27,692 nucleotides of DNA, from the IMG/VR virus record IMGVR_UViG_3300034375_009575, positions 1 to 27,692 of that record, one strand, 5' to 3'. This DNA is from a virus. The number at the start of each line of letters is the position of its first letter. Position 1 is the stretch's first letter. The notes below the pieces were generated by a model. That model worked only from the letters and a program-made list of their open reading frames with translations, did no database searches and was not told where the DNA came from. A program made the translations under genes and the position numbers. Shown piece after piece: positions 7,353-15,270 of this stretch.

Positions 7353-7973
7353 ATGGCTGGCTTTGCTGATTTGGATTTAGACGTTTCTGAGCTTATCGAG
7401 GCGATGCGCCTCTATGAGCAAGCCACAAAAAAAGACGCTGCAGAGATCGTTAACCGAGCCGCTAGGAATGCGGTCTTTGATAAGACATACGGAGCGTTTG
7501 CACACGCCCCAAAAAGCACAGTCGGAAAAATGGGAAAATACGAGCCGAAGCAGCGGCGGCGGTATTCGGAGGCAAACACGTTGTTTCACGCATTAGCGAC
7601 CGAGGGAAACCGCTTTGGAAAAGCCAAACGTGGCCAGGGAAACCGGGACGTAGCTGCAAAAACTTGGAGAGCCCGGCGGAGGGCCTTCGGATATTCCCGA
7701 GCCGTCTGGGCTGCCATCGCAAAAGACTTCGGGGCAAGGCTCCGTGGAAAGTTTGACGTGGACACCCACAAGACAAGAAAGGCTACGCCGCTCAATCCCG
7801 TGGCCCTGTTCGACACCGGCCCTTTTTCCGACAGTCGCAGCGATTCAGAAAACGCTAAATATCGCGGCGAACAAACCAGGGCACTGCAACGGGGAATTAA
7901 CGGTGCCGCCAAAGACATGGCCGAGTATGCAGCATCAAAACTGCAGGAACGAGCAGATAGGTTTTCCGGCTGA
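7353..7973 (+). CDS. HK97 gp10/minor-tail-like protein on the opposite strand (206 aa)
   Basis: This is the only plus-strand gene inside the structural region. The ATG at 7353 is preferred over 7254 or 7311 because the paired TAACAT element would otherwise lie in the coding sequence. The N-terminus (LDLDVSELIEAMRLYEQATKKDAAEIVNRAARNAVFDK) has the helical pattern of HK97 gp10-like or neck/tail-completion proteins. The rest is basic (KAKRGQGNRDVAAKTWRARRRAFGYSRAVW) with a polar helical tail. No firm family match can be claimed. It ends 9 bases from the convergent 297-aa gene, with no terminator hairpin seen. Confidence 0.55.
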   Translation: MAGFADLDLDVSELIEAMRLYEQATKKDAAEIVNRAARNAVFDKTYGAFAHAPKSTVGKMGKYEPKQRRRYSEANTLFHALATEGNRFGKAKRGQGNRDVAAKTWRARRRAFGYSRAVWAAIAKDFGARLRGKFDVDTHKTRKATPLNPVALFDTGPFSDSRSDSENAKYRGEQTRALQRGINGAAKDMAEYAASKLQERADRFSG

Positions 7974-7982
7974 TTCCTTGCG

Positions 7983-8876
7983 CTAAGACTGCCACGATCC
8001 TGATTCCCAGAGTTCTTTGGGGGAAATCGTAAGCGTTAACGAGTAAGTCCAGGGATCATAAGCCCCAATCTCAAGAGATCCGAGATCGAAAAGCAGAAAC
8101 GGCAACCCGCAGAAAGTCACCCCGGAATAAGTGCTGCCCCTGTCGTCAATCTCATCCCCAAACACGAGTGTGGTTGCAAGGGACTGTGACGTGCCTACGC
8201 CTTCATCGTCCAACACTGACAAAGAAATCGAAAAATAAATCTCTGGCAGGTAAACGCCGTCAACCGGATCCGCGAAAAGATGCTCTTGGGCGTTTGAAAT
8301 ATCTACAGCATTTCCTCCAGCGATTGATGCGGTAATGTTTACATTGCTATCCTCGTTGCTGTCGGTCAGGCTGCACGCGAATCCATATCTCCCGCGCTTC
8401 CCGCTATTGGGGCGAGTGCCCGGTGAGCCAAGGGTTGTAATTGCCCCTGCCGGAATATCTTGATCGAAACTAACTCCCGCGACGGTCGCCTGAAGTCTCC
8501 ACGTTTTCACGTTGTAAATGATGTGCGCGGAAAGGCTGCGGCTCTGCGGCTCGCCCCAGCCGGTGAGGTCGATAGGCGCGTATTTGTAGCCCTCTTGCTC
8601 CCTCTCAAACCTCTCCTTTCGGTTTAAGACCTCTCCGATGCTTCCCTCTCCGCCGTCTCCGTATGTTGGGAATGGAATAATGGGTTGAAAAGGGATCCAA
8701 GGGCCGCCGGATTCATTCCTGACGTTGTCGCCCGATCCATCTACCTCAAGGCCAACTACGTCCGACGGGGTCGTTGATCCCGCCCCTCCCCATATCTCAT
8801 TAGAGAGGAAATTGTGACGACGGCGCAATGCGTATTGCCCGGCCGGCCTCAACTCTTGTAAAAAGATACTGCTCAT
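7983..8876 (-). CDS. Tail-tip-region protein of unknown function (297 aa)
   Basis: The ATG at 8876 overlaps the previous gene's stop (ATGA). The protein is acidic and beta-rich, with an N-terminal region of Gly/Pro-rich sequence (GGPWIPFQPIIPFPTYGDGGEG) and long alternating hydrophobic stretches toward the C-terminus (PEIYFSISLSVLDDEGV, then SLEIGAYDPWTYSLTLTIS). No family is recognised. Third of three coupled genes after the tape measure, it probably belongs to the distal tail or baseplate. Confidence 0.55.
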   Translation of the reverse strand: MSSIFLQELRPAGQYALRRRHNFLSNEIWGGAGSTTPSDVVGLEVDGSGDNVRNESGGPWIPFQPIIPFPTYGDGGEGSIGEVLNRKERFEREQEGYKYAPIDLTGWGEPQSRSLSAHIIYNVKTWRLQATVAGVSFDQDIPAGAITTLGSPGTRPNSGKRGRYGFACSLTDSNEDSNVNITASIAGGNAVDISNAQEHLFADPVDGVYLPEIYFSISLSVLDDEGVGTSQSLATTLVFGDEIDDRGSTYSGVTFCGLPFLLFDLGSLEIGAYDPWTYSLTLTISPKELWESGSWQS

Positions 8877-9520
8877 GCCGGAAGGCAGGAAATTGACGGC
8901 TCCGGCCAATAGCAGGGTATCAAGCGGCCGTTGTCGTCCTCAATCAAGGTTTCGTAAAGCTGCAAGTCTGCGTTCGGCGCAATCCTGATTGCTGAAATGG
9001 TGCTGTTGACGGTTGCCGCGTCCGACGGGGCACCCGTCGATGAAACAAAAGCCCAGAGAGGATAATAAACATTATTCACCGTATACAGCCCCGACGTTGC
9101 ATCTAGAGTGGTGTCGAGCGGCTGCGGGTATCCCGTCCAAGCCGCCGTAACCTTTGCAGTCGTGGTCAAGTTTGGCTGGATCTCCAAAACAAGCCAGGAA
9201 TCAACCGCAGCCGTATGATCTGCCCCAATGTCGGTAATCGTGACAAGCCCCGAACTATTCAGGGCGTGGGTCTTTTTCAGCGTCCCTGGGTTGGTAATCT
9301 GAACAGTTGCCGCCTCGTCATCTTGAACAGCAAGGCCCCATTTCGGATTCTGGATCGACGAAGGCTCTGGAATTGGCGGCGGTTTTACACCTCCTGCAGT
9401 TCGCTCCCAACCCGGAATACCGTCACAGAGGATCCAGTTGGACCGGAGGAGTTTCAGGATGCGGTTAAAGGTGCGTTTCCCGAATCCTTTCTCTACCTGC
9501 TTGAAATCGGGCTGATTCAT
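8873..9520 (-). CDS. Tail-tip-region protein of unknown function (215 aa)
   Basis: Residues 1-32 are basic and helical (FGKRTFNRILKLLRSNWILCDG). A Pro-rich linker (VKPPPIPEP) follows, then a beta-rich domain to the end. This layout suggests an adaptor whose N-terminus docks onto another tail protein. Start and stop both overlap neighbours by four bases. No family was recognised. Confidence 0.55.
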   Translation of the reverse strand: MNQPDFKQVEKGFGKRTFNRILKLLRSNWILCDGIPGWERTAGGVKPPPIPEPSSIQNPKWGLAVQDDEAATVQITNPGTLKKTHALNSSGLVTITDIGADHTAAVDSWLVLEIQPNLTTTAKVTAAWTGYPQPLDTTLDATSGLYTVNNVYYPLWAFVSSTGAPSDAATVNSTISAIRIAPNADLQLYETLIEDDNGRLIPCYWPEPSISCLPA

Positions 9521-10140
9521 CCGTCATTCTCAATGCGAATTGTCCAACTCTCGGTAACGCCCCAAACGCCCGTAGCCAACTCGACAAGAACGAAGTCAGT
9601 AAGGCGCCCCTCTACTTTTGTCTGCAGCGTTCCCGTGTAGGATGCGGGGTAATGACCAAAAAGGGTATTGGTAGGAACCTCCGTCGGAACCACCGCCTTA
9701 TACCGAGGGGCGGTCGGGGCGGATCGGCCTCGGTGAATCCACCTGGTTGTAGCTGATTGTGCGTAAAACTGCGCCTGGACGTTCTGCGACTGTCCATTTT
9801 CGCCGGGTTCGTCCGTGGTAAAGGTTCCGCTCTGCAGGGGTGTGGATTGCTCCACTGAAATGGGGTTTGCTACAGCGCTGGTAAGGTATCCGGCAAAATT
9901 GAGAGTAATTTGGCCGATTGAACTTTTATTTTGCGTAACGCGCTTACTCTGCAAATACATATTAGGGTACCCCAGAGACGTGCCTACGCGCCCCCGTGTC
10001 CACAGGGCGCTTTCTGTGTCCAGCCCGCTGGCTGCCCCTTCTCGGATAATCGTGACCGTATCAACCCCCTCGGAGTTTTCAAACTCGTCCGTGCTAACGG
10101 TGCGGAAAGCCGTGTTTCCTACGTATGATGCGGTTGCCAT
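9517..10140 (-). CDS. Structural protein downstream of the tape measure (207 aa)
   Basis: The ATG at 10140 overlaps the tape-measure stop (TAATG). The sequence is Thr/Ser/Gly-rich and beta-like throughout (TVTIIREGAASGLDTES, then IGQITLNFAGYLTSAVANP), with no membrane segments and no enzyme motifs. By position it is a distal-tail or minor-tail candidate, but it does not resemble a classic Dit or Tal protein by eye. Confidence 0.55.
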   Translation of the reverse strand: MATASYVGNTAFRTVSTDEFENSEGVDTVTIIREGAASGLDTESALWTRGRVGTSLGYPNMYLQSKRVTQNKSSIGQITLNFAGYLTSAVANPISVEQSTPLQSGTFTTDEPGENGQSQNVQAQFYAQSATTRWIHRGRSAPTAPRYKAVVPTEVPTNTLFGHYPASYTGTLQTKVEGRLTDFVLVELATGVWGVTESWTIRIENDG

Positions 10141-11912
10141 TACGTCGCGAGCCCCTCCCGCAGCACAGCAAGTTGCTCCTCCTGAATCCTGATTTGCTCG
10201 TTTGCGGCGGAGAGCTGGTCTTGGAACACTCGCTTTCCTTCGGCCGCGTCGGCTGCCTCCTTGCGCCCTACTGCTTTCACGGCGCCGAGGCCTCCTGTGG
10301 CACCGATGCCTCCGGCTCCAACTGCGACACCGGCGCGCCTCATTGCGTTTAGCGTTCCGAGCGGAGCGCCCCCAAGTCCCCCTTTTGCTCCGATCCCATA
10401 GAATCCAGGGGAAACTCCATCCGCTTTGTCAATTTGTAGCTGCTCCAGTGCTGCGAGTCCGTGAAATCCTCGGGATTTGTGATCTGATCCCGGTTTTGGC
10501 AGAGCCGGCATGAGCGCCATTCCTTTTCCGAACATATCGCGATGCTGATCCAGCCGGGAAACTCGCTTGCTTGCTTTCTCCGCGCCTCTGGCAAGTGCCG
10601 CGTCAATTGCGTGGTGTCCACCCCCTGTCGGTGCAGGAAGGCTGCCGCCGGGGGGCGCGGTTGTGCCAAGAGCCCCTCCGTTGCGATCCGCTGGCGGCCC
10701 TGACGGCTTCGTGAGCGCCTCAACCGCATCTTTTAGGTTCTTTGTGGCATCCTCTAGTCCGAAAAAATCTCCGTCTAACTTGTCATCCAAAAAGTCCGTA
10801 ACCATGCCGCCGAGATCCGCCTTACCTTGTTTTCCCTTTGCCAAACCATCGAGGCCGGCAATAACAACGCCGAAAGGGGCGAGAACGGCAACAAGGGCTC
10901 GAGCGAGCCCTTCCTCAAGGCCGTTCTTGAGCCCATCAACCCAATGCTTTGACATCTTGGCCCACAACTCCCCAAATGCGACTGTAGCCCTCGCTAGGGC
11001 TTCCAAAACAGCGTTTCCTAAAAATGCTGCAGCAACCTTGAAAGCCGCCTTGATAACCTCCAGCGCATTCTCCATGTTGAGATTTGAGGCGATGTTCTGC
11101 CCGAGTTGCGCGAGGTCGAGCGTGTTAAACTTTTCGAGCACTTCAAGTATTTTGGGGGCGGCTACGCTGGCGATGCCGACAAAGAAACCCTGCAGCTTTT
11201 TCCCGGCCGAATTGAGAAGGTCTGAGATGCGGTCAAATGTTTGCGCGTTCTTGTCGAGGATGTCGGCCTGCGTTCCTATGGTTTGCGCCGCCTTCCCGAT
11301 GGCCCCAGCATCATTAAACAGCGCTTGCAGTTCGCCGCCAGACCTTCCGAAAATGTCCATTGCAGTAGCCGCCCGCAAAGTTGGGTCTGGAATTTTTGCG
11401 AGGGAGTTTTGCAGCATTTGAAACTGCTGCAAAGGCGACTTGTTGCGGATGTCATCGTAAGTGATGCCGAGCCTCTCAAATGCTCGCACCTGAGTAGAAA
11501 GGCCCGCGCCAAAGTCGGAAATGCCTTTCTGCATCTTGTTGATAATTGCCCCAACTTTATCGGCGGAAATTCCGTTGTCTTCAAAAGCCTGTTCAAGTAT
11601 GACCAGCTCCTTTACAGCAATCCCGGTTCGGCTTGATAAATCAGATAAAGCGCCTCCTACATCAAAGGCTTTGCGAAGCTCTCGTCCCAGCTTAACCGCG
11701 CCGGCCGTAGCGGCCGCAAAAGTGACCGTCGCAGCGATGGCGGCAAACTTGGCTAGGCTTGCCGTGATTTTCTGCAACGATCCGCCAATCTGCCGAAAGC
11801 TGTTTCCGATGGTCTTTGCCGTTGCGGCACTAGCTAACTTCACACGCCGCAATCCGGCTTGAAATTCGGTAGAGTCGAGGGAAACCTTCCCTTTGAGGTT
11901 GAAAGACGGCAT
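10140..11912 (-). CDS. Tape measure protein (590 aa)
   Basis: The N-terminus (LKGKVSLDSTEFQAGLRRVKLASAATAKTIGNS) is the standard start of tape measure proteins. Residues 55-75 and about 240-370 contain hydrophobic helices (FAAIAATVTFAAATAGAV, ALARALVAVLAPFGVVIAGLDGL) that may enter the host membrane. Residues 90-235 hold the conserved pattern SRTGIAVKELVILEQAFEDNGISADKV and GITYDDIRNKSPLQQFQML, seen in this family. The C-terminal 200 residues are Gly/Pro/Ala-rich and end in a helix (QDQLSAANEQIRIQEEQLAVLREGL). At 590 residues it is short for the family, which implies a fairly short tail. A paired TAACAT element lies 37 bases upstream. Confidence 0.88.
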   Translation of the reverse strand: MPSFNLKGKVSLDSTEFQAGLRRVKLASAATAKTIGNSFRQIGGSLQKITASLAKFAAIAATVTFAAATAGAVKLGRELRKAFDVGGALSDLSSRTGIAVKELVILEQAFEDNGISADKVGAIINKMQKGISDFGAGLSTQVRAFERLGITYDDIRNKSPLQQFQMLQNSLAKIPDPTLRAATAMDIFGRSGGELQALFNDAGAIGKAAQTIGTQADILDKNAQTFDRISDLLNSAGKKLQGFFVGIASVAAPKILEVLEKFNTLDLAQLGQNIASNLNMENALEVIKAAFKVAAAFLGNAVLEALARATVAFGELWAKMSKHWVDGLKNGLEEGLARALVAVLAPFGVVIAGLDGLAKGKQGKADLGGMVTDFLDDKLDGDFFGLEDATKNLKDAVEALTKPSGPPADRNGGALGTTAPPGGSLPAPTGGGHHAIDAALARGAEKASKRVSRLDQHRDMFGKGMALMPALPKPGSDHKSRGFHGLAALEQLQIDKADGVSPGFYGIGAKGGLGGAPLGTLNAMRRAGVAVGAGGIGATGGLGAVKAVGRKEAADAAEGKRVFQDQLSAANEQIRIQEEQLAVLREGLAT

Positions 11913-11949
11913 GGCACGGTGCCCCTTCAGTCCGTAAATATCCCGCTAT

Positions 11950-11965
11950 ATGTTACACCATGTTA
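11950..11965 (-). promoter_or_regulatory. Paired TAACAT element upstream of the tape-measure gene
   Basis: On the minus strand TAACAT is at 11965-11960 and again at 11955-11950, a 10-base phase, ending 37 bases before the ATG at 11912. It lies in the 62-base gap between the 83-aa gene and the tape measure. It shares the 11-base core CCATAACATGG with the element at 7296-7313. Confidence 0.6.
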
Positions 11966-11974
11966 TGGCGTTTC

Positions 11975-12226
11975 TCAATCCTGCAGCCCTGCGTCGAAGA
12001 GTTCGGACGCGGCCTGTATCATCTCCTCTTCCTTTTCCTGCTGGGGGCTGGCCCATCCGCCGTCATGGCCGTCCTGGTCCGCAAGTGCATATCCTTCGTA
12101 ATCTGGCGGGTCAGGTTGGTTCGTAGTCTGGTCGCTGTCTGCCTTCTTCTGGCACAGCTTGCAGACGTAGTTGAGCTCGGGGAGACATACGCAGGGAGTC
12201 TCAGCCATCCATGAAGGGCGTTTCAT
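11975..12226 (-). CDS. Small Cys-containing protein before the tape measure (83 aa)
   Basis: The ATG at 12226 overlaps the stop codon of the -1 frame chaperone extension (ATGA), so its translation is coupled to the frameshift product. The N-terminal half carries two close Cys pairs (CVC at about 12-14 and CKLC at about 22-25) that could hold zinc. The remainder is acidic and Gln/Glu-rich (PQQEKEEEMIQAASELFDAG). No family is recognised. It may be a small tail-assembly factor. Confidence 0.55.
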   Translation of the reverse strand: MKRPSWMAETPCVCLPELNYVCKLCQKKADSDQTTNQPDPPDYEGYALADQDGHDGGWASPQQEKEEEMIQAASELFDAGLQD

Positions 12227-12467
12227 TCGTCAATGATCCAGTCATCAAAATGGTCGCCGAGAATTTCACGAACCTGGTTCCGTAGTTTTCCGCCACCCGC
12301 AGGGCGCATTTTCACGTTTTGCCGCATTAGTCCGAGTGTTCGCAGTTGGAGCATCTGTGCCACGGGCAACTCGAGTATCTCGGCGACGGTATAGGCGCCT
12401 CCCGTGGCAATCGCTATTAAGCCGACGTTTTCGCAGATGCTCCCGATTGTTCCCCCAGGCTTTCCCC
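12223..12467 (-). CDS. Tail assembly chaperone, -1 frameshift extension (G-T type)
   Basis: The -1 frame relative to the 178-aa chaperone gene stays open through and beyond that gene's stop and runs to a TGA at 12225-12223. It encodes about 75-79 residues of normal composition after the slip site (TVAEILELPVAQMLQLRTLGLM, KLRNQVREILGDHFDDWIIDE). It has no good start of its own, and the next gene's ATG overlaps its stop, both expected of a lambda G-GT arrangement. The fused product would start at 12953 and be about 243 residues. In lambda-like phages such products are made at a few percent of chaperone level and help tape measure and tube assemble. Confidence 0.8.
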
Positions 12468-12953
12468 CGGTTCGGCCGGGTTGCTCTGGTCGATCTCAGC
12501 GGCACTCTCAACGATTTCCTGCACGATGTCGCCGAATGCTTCGACTAGATGCCCGTGATTCGCGTTACCGAACCGGATTCCGTTCTGGTTGGCCCAGTTC
12601 ATTGCCTCCTCTCGCACCGATGACGAAACCCGGAGCGCCCTCTTCGACACGGATAGCGGGGAAATGCACAGAAACACGACCAGCACCGCGTCGAGGAAAA
12701 TGCCGTTGTAGGTTCCTCGATCCTGAAACTCTGAAATCGCTTCCTCGCCCATGTTAAAAAACTCCATGCCGAGCTTCTGGGCGGCAATCTGCCGATGCGT
12801 GTTGAAGGGCTCGATTTTGGCCGGCCCTCCATGTTTTCCGCCGAAAGGCAACTCTTTCGTCTCGTCCGCAGCCTTCAAAAAGGCAACGTCTTTGCTGCTA
12901 ATGTCCCCAATCCCGTCGCCGGGATCGTCCAAGTCCAAGTTTAGATCGCTCAT
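12417..12953 (-). CDS. Tail assembly chaperone, G type (178 aa)
   Basis: The ATG at 12953 overlaps the previous gene's stop (ATGA); longer in-frame starts fall in that gene. The protein is acidic at the N-terminus (MSDLNLDLDDPGDG). It has ELPFGGKHGGPAKIEPFNTHRQIAAQKLG at about 34-62, which resembles the start of tail chaperone domains, and a mixed helical middle. Position immediately before the tape measure, together with the conserved-looking -1 extension, makes the role likely even though overall similarity to lambda gpG is not visible by eye. Confidence 0.7.
   Translation of the reverse strand: MSDLNLDLDDPGDGIGDISSKDVAFLKAADETKELPFGGKHGGPAKIEPFNTHRQIAAQKLGMEFFNMGEEAISEFQDRGTYNGIFLDAVLVVFLCISPLSVSKRALRVSSSVREEAMNWANQNGIRFGNANHGHLVEAFGDIVQEIVESAAEIDQSNPAEPGESLGEQSGASAKTSA
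12450..12468 (-). promoter_or_regulatory. Candidate -1 ribosomal frameshift site, tandem GGGGGAA
   Basis: On the minus strand the heptamer GGGGGAA occurs at 12468-12462 and again at 12456-12450, both in the same register (G GGG GAA). The P-site GGG re-pairs perfectly after a one-base backward slip; the A-site GAA would pair with GGA and is imperfect. A slip at either site enters the open -1 frame. Lambda's own heptamer GGGAAAG also occurs here, but in the wrong register. Confidence 0.55.
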
Positions 12954-13663
12954 GTCCACCTCTCTATTAATTCTTTGAATTTCGGCCCTCTCTCCAACAC
13001 CAGCGGCGGCAGACCGTGGCCGCGCTTGATCCTTATGGCTTGTGGCACATCTTGCCACAGGTTGGAGAGTTCCAATCGGTTCTGGCGGTAAGCCTTGAGC
13101 CATCCAACCATTGCAGGGCGCCAACACCGAATCATTACGCTTGCGGCGCGATTTCTGTCTTTCTGCTCTATGGCGCTCTCCAGGTGGGTGACTTCGAACT
13201 TGTCGAGCGTGTCAATCCCGTATTGCTCCTCTTTCCCGATCTCCCACACATCAGGGACAGCAATGCGCCCCCGGGAGAGTTCTTTCATGTGAGCGACGAT
13301 GGCAGATAAGTAGACCGGCTGAAATGCGTGGACGACCTCCACCAGCTTCTGCCCGTCTTTCGCGCCCTTGATGCGCTGGGGAAACGCCTCGGCCGATCGG
13401 AACGCCGCCTCCGGGTCGTTCCAAACCTCGATAAACTCGTTAATGTTGATGTCATTCGCGAGCTGCGGGAGATACATCCGCACATCGCCGGGCTGCCCCG
13501 GCTCAAATGGGTGCCCTTGGTCGTAAACGTTCGATACCTTTGGAGTCCCCTCGCAGAGTTCAAAGCCGATTGTTGTTGCGGCGGCGACAAAGGCGAGCCG
13601 GTCGTCCTTATCGACCGGCTGCGCCTTGAAGCCTACGCGTGTCAGTTCGTTGCCACTTCCCAT
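12950..13663 (-). CDS. Unknown protein between tail tube and chaperone (237 aa)
   Basis: The ATG at 13663 is preferred to a TTG at 13672. The protein is soluble, with a mixed alpha/beta N-terminus (DRLAFVAAATTIGFELCEG, GDVRMYLPQLANDININEF). A helical C-terminal half is rich in Trp and Arg (MIRCWRPAMVGWLKAYRQNRLELSNLW). No known family is recognised. In most siphoviruses nothing of this size separates the tube protein from the chaperone, so it may be a lineage-specific tail or assembly protein. Confidence 0.55.
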   Translation of the reverse strand: MGSGNELTRVGFKAQPVDKDDRLAFVAAATTIGFELCEGTPKVSNVYDQGHPFEPGQPGDVRMYLPQLANDININEFIEVWNDPEAAFRSAEAFPQRIKGAKDGQKLVEVVHAFQPVYLSAIVAHMKELSRGRIAVPDVWEIGKEEQYGIDTLDKFEVTHLESAIEQKDRNRAASVMIRCWRPAMVGWLKAYRQNRLELSNLWQDVPQAIRIKRGHGLPPLVLERGPKFKELIERWT

Positions 13664-13698
13664 ATACCCCAATCGTTTGCAATCCCGTTTATATGGCT

Positions 13699-14082
13699 TC
13701 AGGCAACTGTTACGCCATTGAGCCGCGTCATGTTGAGCGTTGCAGATTGGAACGCGTCCCGGCTCATCGAAATCTCGATGTCATCAAGGAGATAATCGCC
13801 CGTCGTGGTATCGTATCCGTCTGTGGAGTTCGCCACGGTGAGGGCAGCGCCGAAAGAGGCGCCAAAAACGCCAGTGAGGGCAGTAGTGACCTCGCCCTCG
13901 ATCGTTACGGTTGAGTTCGGGTCGAAATCATGGGCAAAGCCGGTGCGGCCGCCGTAGATGTCGAAAACGTATTCTTTCGGATTCTCGAAACGCTCCCGGA
14001 AAGATGAAATGTTGATGCTGCTCTCTGTGCTGCTGATTCCGCGAACGTGGGAGCCGCCTTGAATGTAAGAAGGTGTTGCCAT
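13699..14082 (-). CDS. Probable major tail (tube) protein (127 aa)
   Basis: The ATG at 14082 (MATPSYIQGGSHVRG) is preferred over the longer frame, whose extension overlaps the upstream gene and has low-quality sequence. The body has the pattern of small tube proteins: an opening strand and helix, then TVTIEGEVTTALTGVFGASFGAALTVAN, and a closing strand DDIEISMSRDAFQSATLNMTRLNGV. Order after the connector genes and before the chaperone supports this. Each tail ring would contain several copies. The size is small for a tube protein, so a minor tail role is possible. Confidence 0.6.
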   Translation of the reverse strand: MATPSYIQGGSHVRGISSTESSINISSFRERFENPKEYVFDIYGGRTGFAHDFDPNSTVTIEGEVTTALTGVFGASFGAALTVANSTDGYDTTTGDYLLDDIEISMSRDAFQSATLNMTRLNGVTVA

Positions 14083-14116
14083 TGTAAAATAGGTGTTGGG
14101 TGTTGGGTTGCTGGAA

Positions 14117-14539
14117 TCAGGCAGCGTCAGAAATTTCTTTCGTCTGCGCCCAGACTCCGAATGTATAAGTAAATGTCTCGTCGAGGCCGGATCCGGTCTT
14201 TGTGCCGCCGTCCAGGTCAATTGCCTGGCCCTGCGGCATCACGAACTGGGTCGCGCCCTCAGTAGCGAGAGCGGTTGAAAACTCGTAGGCGTTGTCAAAA
14301 ACCTCCTCCAGAGTGTCTAGGGTCTGGTCGGTGTGCTGCCCGTGTGCGGTCACAGTGACGGAATGCGAAAACATGCCAGAGCCGACGGGGTCCTCTGACA
14401 CGCGAACGGCACGAACCGCAATGTAGTCTTTCTCGGCTTTTTCGCCGTCGCCGAACTGGATTACCTGGGCAGAGGGAAGCGCCGCGTCGATCAATGCGAC
14501 GATTGCAGTCTCAAGTCGTTTTGCTAACGGCGCGGACAT
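14117..14539 (-). CDS. Tail terminator / head-tail joining protein (140 aa)
   Basis: The N-terminus (SAPLAKRLETAIVALIDAALPSAQVIQFG) and following beta-hairpins (DYIAVRAVRVSEDPVGSGMFSHSVTVTAHGQHTD, then LDTLEEVFDNAYEFSTAL) match the layout of tail terminator or tail-completion proteins (gpU-like). The start overlaps the preceding stop (TAATG). It sits between the head-tail joining gene and the tube gene, the expected place. Confidence 0.6.
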   Translation of the reverse strand: MSAPLAKRLETAIVALIDAALPSAQVIQFGDGEKAEKDYIAVRAVRVSEDPVGSGMFSHSVTVTAHGQHTDQTLDTLEEVFDNAYEFSTALATEGATQFVMPQGQAIDLDGGTKTGSGLDETFTYTFGVWAQTKEISDAA

Positions 14540-14856
14540 TACGGTGTCTCAATGGTGAGCGTTTTCGCTCGTGTGCCCTCCTCGGACACCTCAAGAATGC
14601 GAAACGTCGTTGCGCCGATGATGACGGTTGATTCCTCGTCGATTGTTGCCGGAAGGTCCGAGGCCGCAATCGTGATCTGCGTTTGCCCTACGTCGTGGAG
14701 TATCCCTTCCCCGTCCATGTCCAGCGTAGACGACAGCTCGTATGGCAGGATAGCCTGGATGCCGGCAGTTCCGTTGATTGTCACGGTCTGCTCTCCAGTG
14801 AGATCCCACACTTCCGAAAAAGCCTTATCGTGATCCGCTGTAACGTTGGTAGCCAT
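14539..14856 (-). CDS. Head-tail joining protein, gpFII-like candidate (105 aa)
   Basis: A small beta-rich acidic protein with DHDKAFSEVWDLTGEQTVTINGTAG near the start and the characteristic end DEESTVIIGATTFRILEVSEEGTRAKTLTIE. This resembles phage head-tail attachment proteins of the gpFII type. Its start lies just after the 11-bp hairpin at 14863-14902 and it has no clear ribosome-binding site, so that structure may influence its translation. Confidence 0.6.
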   Translation of the reverse strand: MATNVTADHDKAFSEVWDLTGEQTVTINGTAGIQAILPYELSSTLDMDGEGILHDVGQTQITIAASDLPATIDEESTVIIGATTFRILEVSEEGTRAKTLTIETP

Positions 14857-14862
14857 GTAAGA

Positions 14863-14902
14863 AAGGGGGAGCGAAGAAAACTCAAAAACTCCGCTCCCCC
14901 TT
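14863..14902 (-). terminator. GC-rich hairpin between connector genes
   Basis: AAGGGGGAGCG at 14863-14873 pairs perfectly with CGCTCCCCCTT at 14892-14902 (11 bp, 18-base loop). Read on the minus strand the stem is followed by TCTTAC, so the arm end and the next bases give a short T-rich tail. It could be a leaky intrinsic terminator or attenuator, or a translational control element, for the 105-aa gene 7 bases further on. Confidence 0.5.
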
Positions 14903-14950
14903 CGTGCTGGGATTTACAAACCGAGGGTAACGGTTGTGGTAAAAAATTTG

Positions 14951-15262
14951 TTACTTCTGCTTTCGGGTGGCGGATTGAGTTACGGCTTTTTGTGAATCCT
15001 TGCTCTCGGGGCGTGCGGAAAGGAGATCTTTCGCCGAGTTCACAAGGGCGCTTGCGTCGATGCCAAGCGCCTCCTCTGCTGCCTTCTTTTCGGATCCCGA
15101 GAATCCTTCCCACGCGCCAAGGCTGCGTTCCGCATCGGACAGGCCGCGAAGGGCTTGCCTCGTCTGCTGTTGCAGGCCGTAAAGGATGCGAGCAGACCGG
15201 CCACCGCTGGAAGGGGCGGCGCTTGGTGCTAGGTAGGAGGGGAGGGATTTCATCGGACACAT
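14951..15262 (-). CDS. Unknown small head-region protein (103 aa)
   Basis: Mostly helical and polar. Two in-frame ATGs (15262 and 15253) are possible and neither has a clear ribosome-binding site. Residues 20-70 contain RILYGLQQQTRQALRGLSDAERSLGAWEGFSGSEKKAAEEALG, and the tail is basic (ATRKQK). It lies between the capsid-associated 87-aa gene and the head-tail joining gene, where connector or completion proteins occur, but no family is recognised. Confidence 0.5.
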   Translation of the reverse strand: MCPMKSLPSYLAPSAAPSSGGRSARILYGLQQQTRQALRGLSDAERSLGAWEGFSGSEKKAAEEALGIDASALVNSAKDLLSARPESKDSQKAVTQSATRKQK

Positions 15263-15270
15263 GGGGAAAA

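Noticed and set aside
12460-12466. Lambda-type slip heptamer GGGAAAG
   Set aside because: Present on the minus strand but in the wrong register for a -1 slip from the chaperone frame. The in-register candidate is GGGGGAA.
12266-12511. Open frame of 81 codons in the +1 frame over the chaperone end
   Set aside because: Strongly Arg/Asn-rich and improbable as protein. The -1 frame in the same stretch has normal composition and a coupled downstream start.
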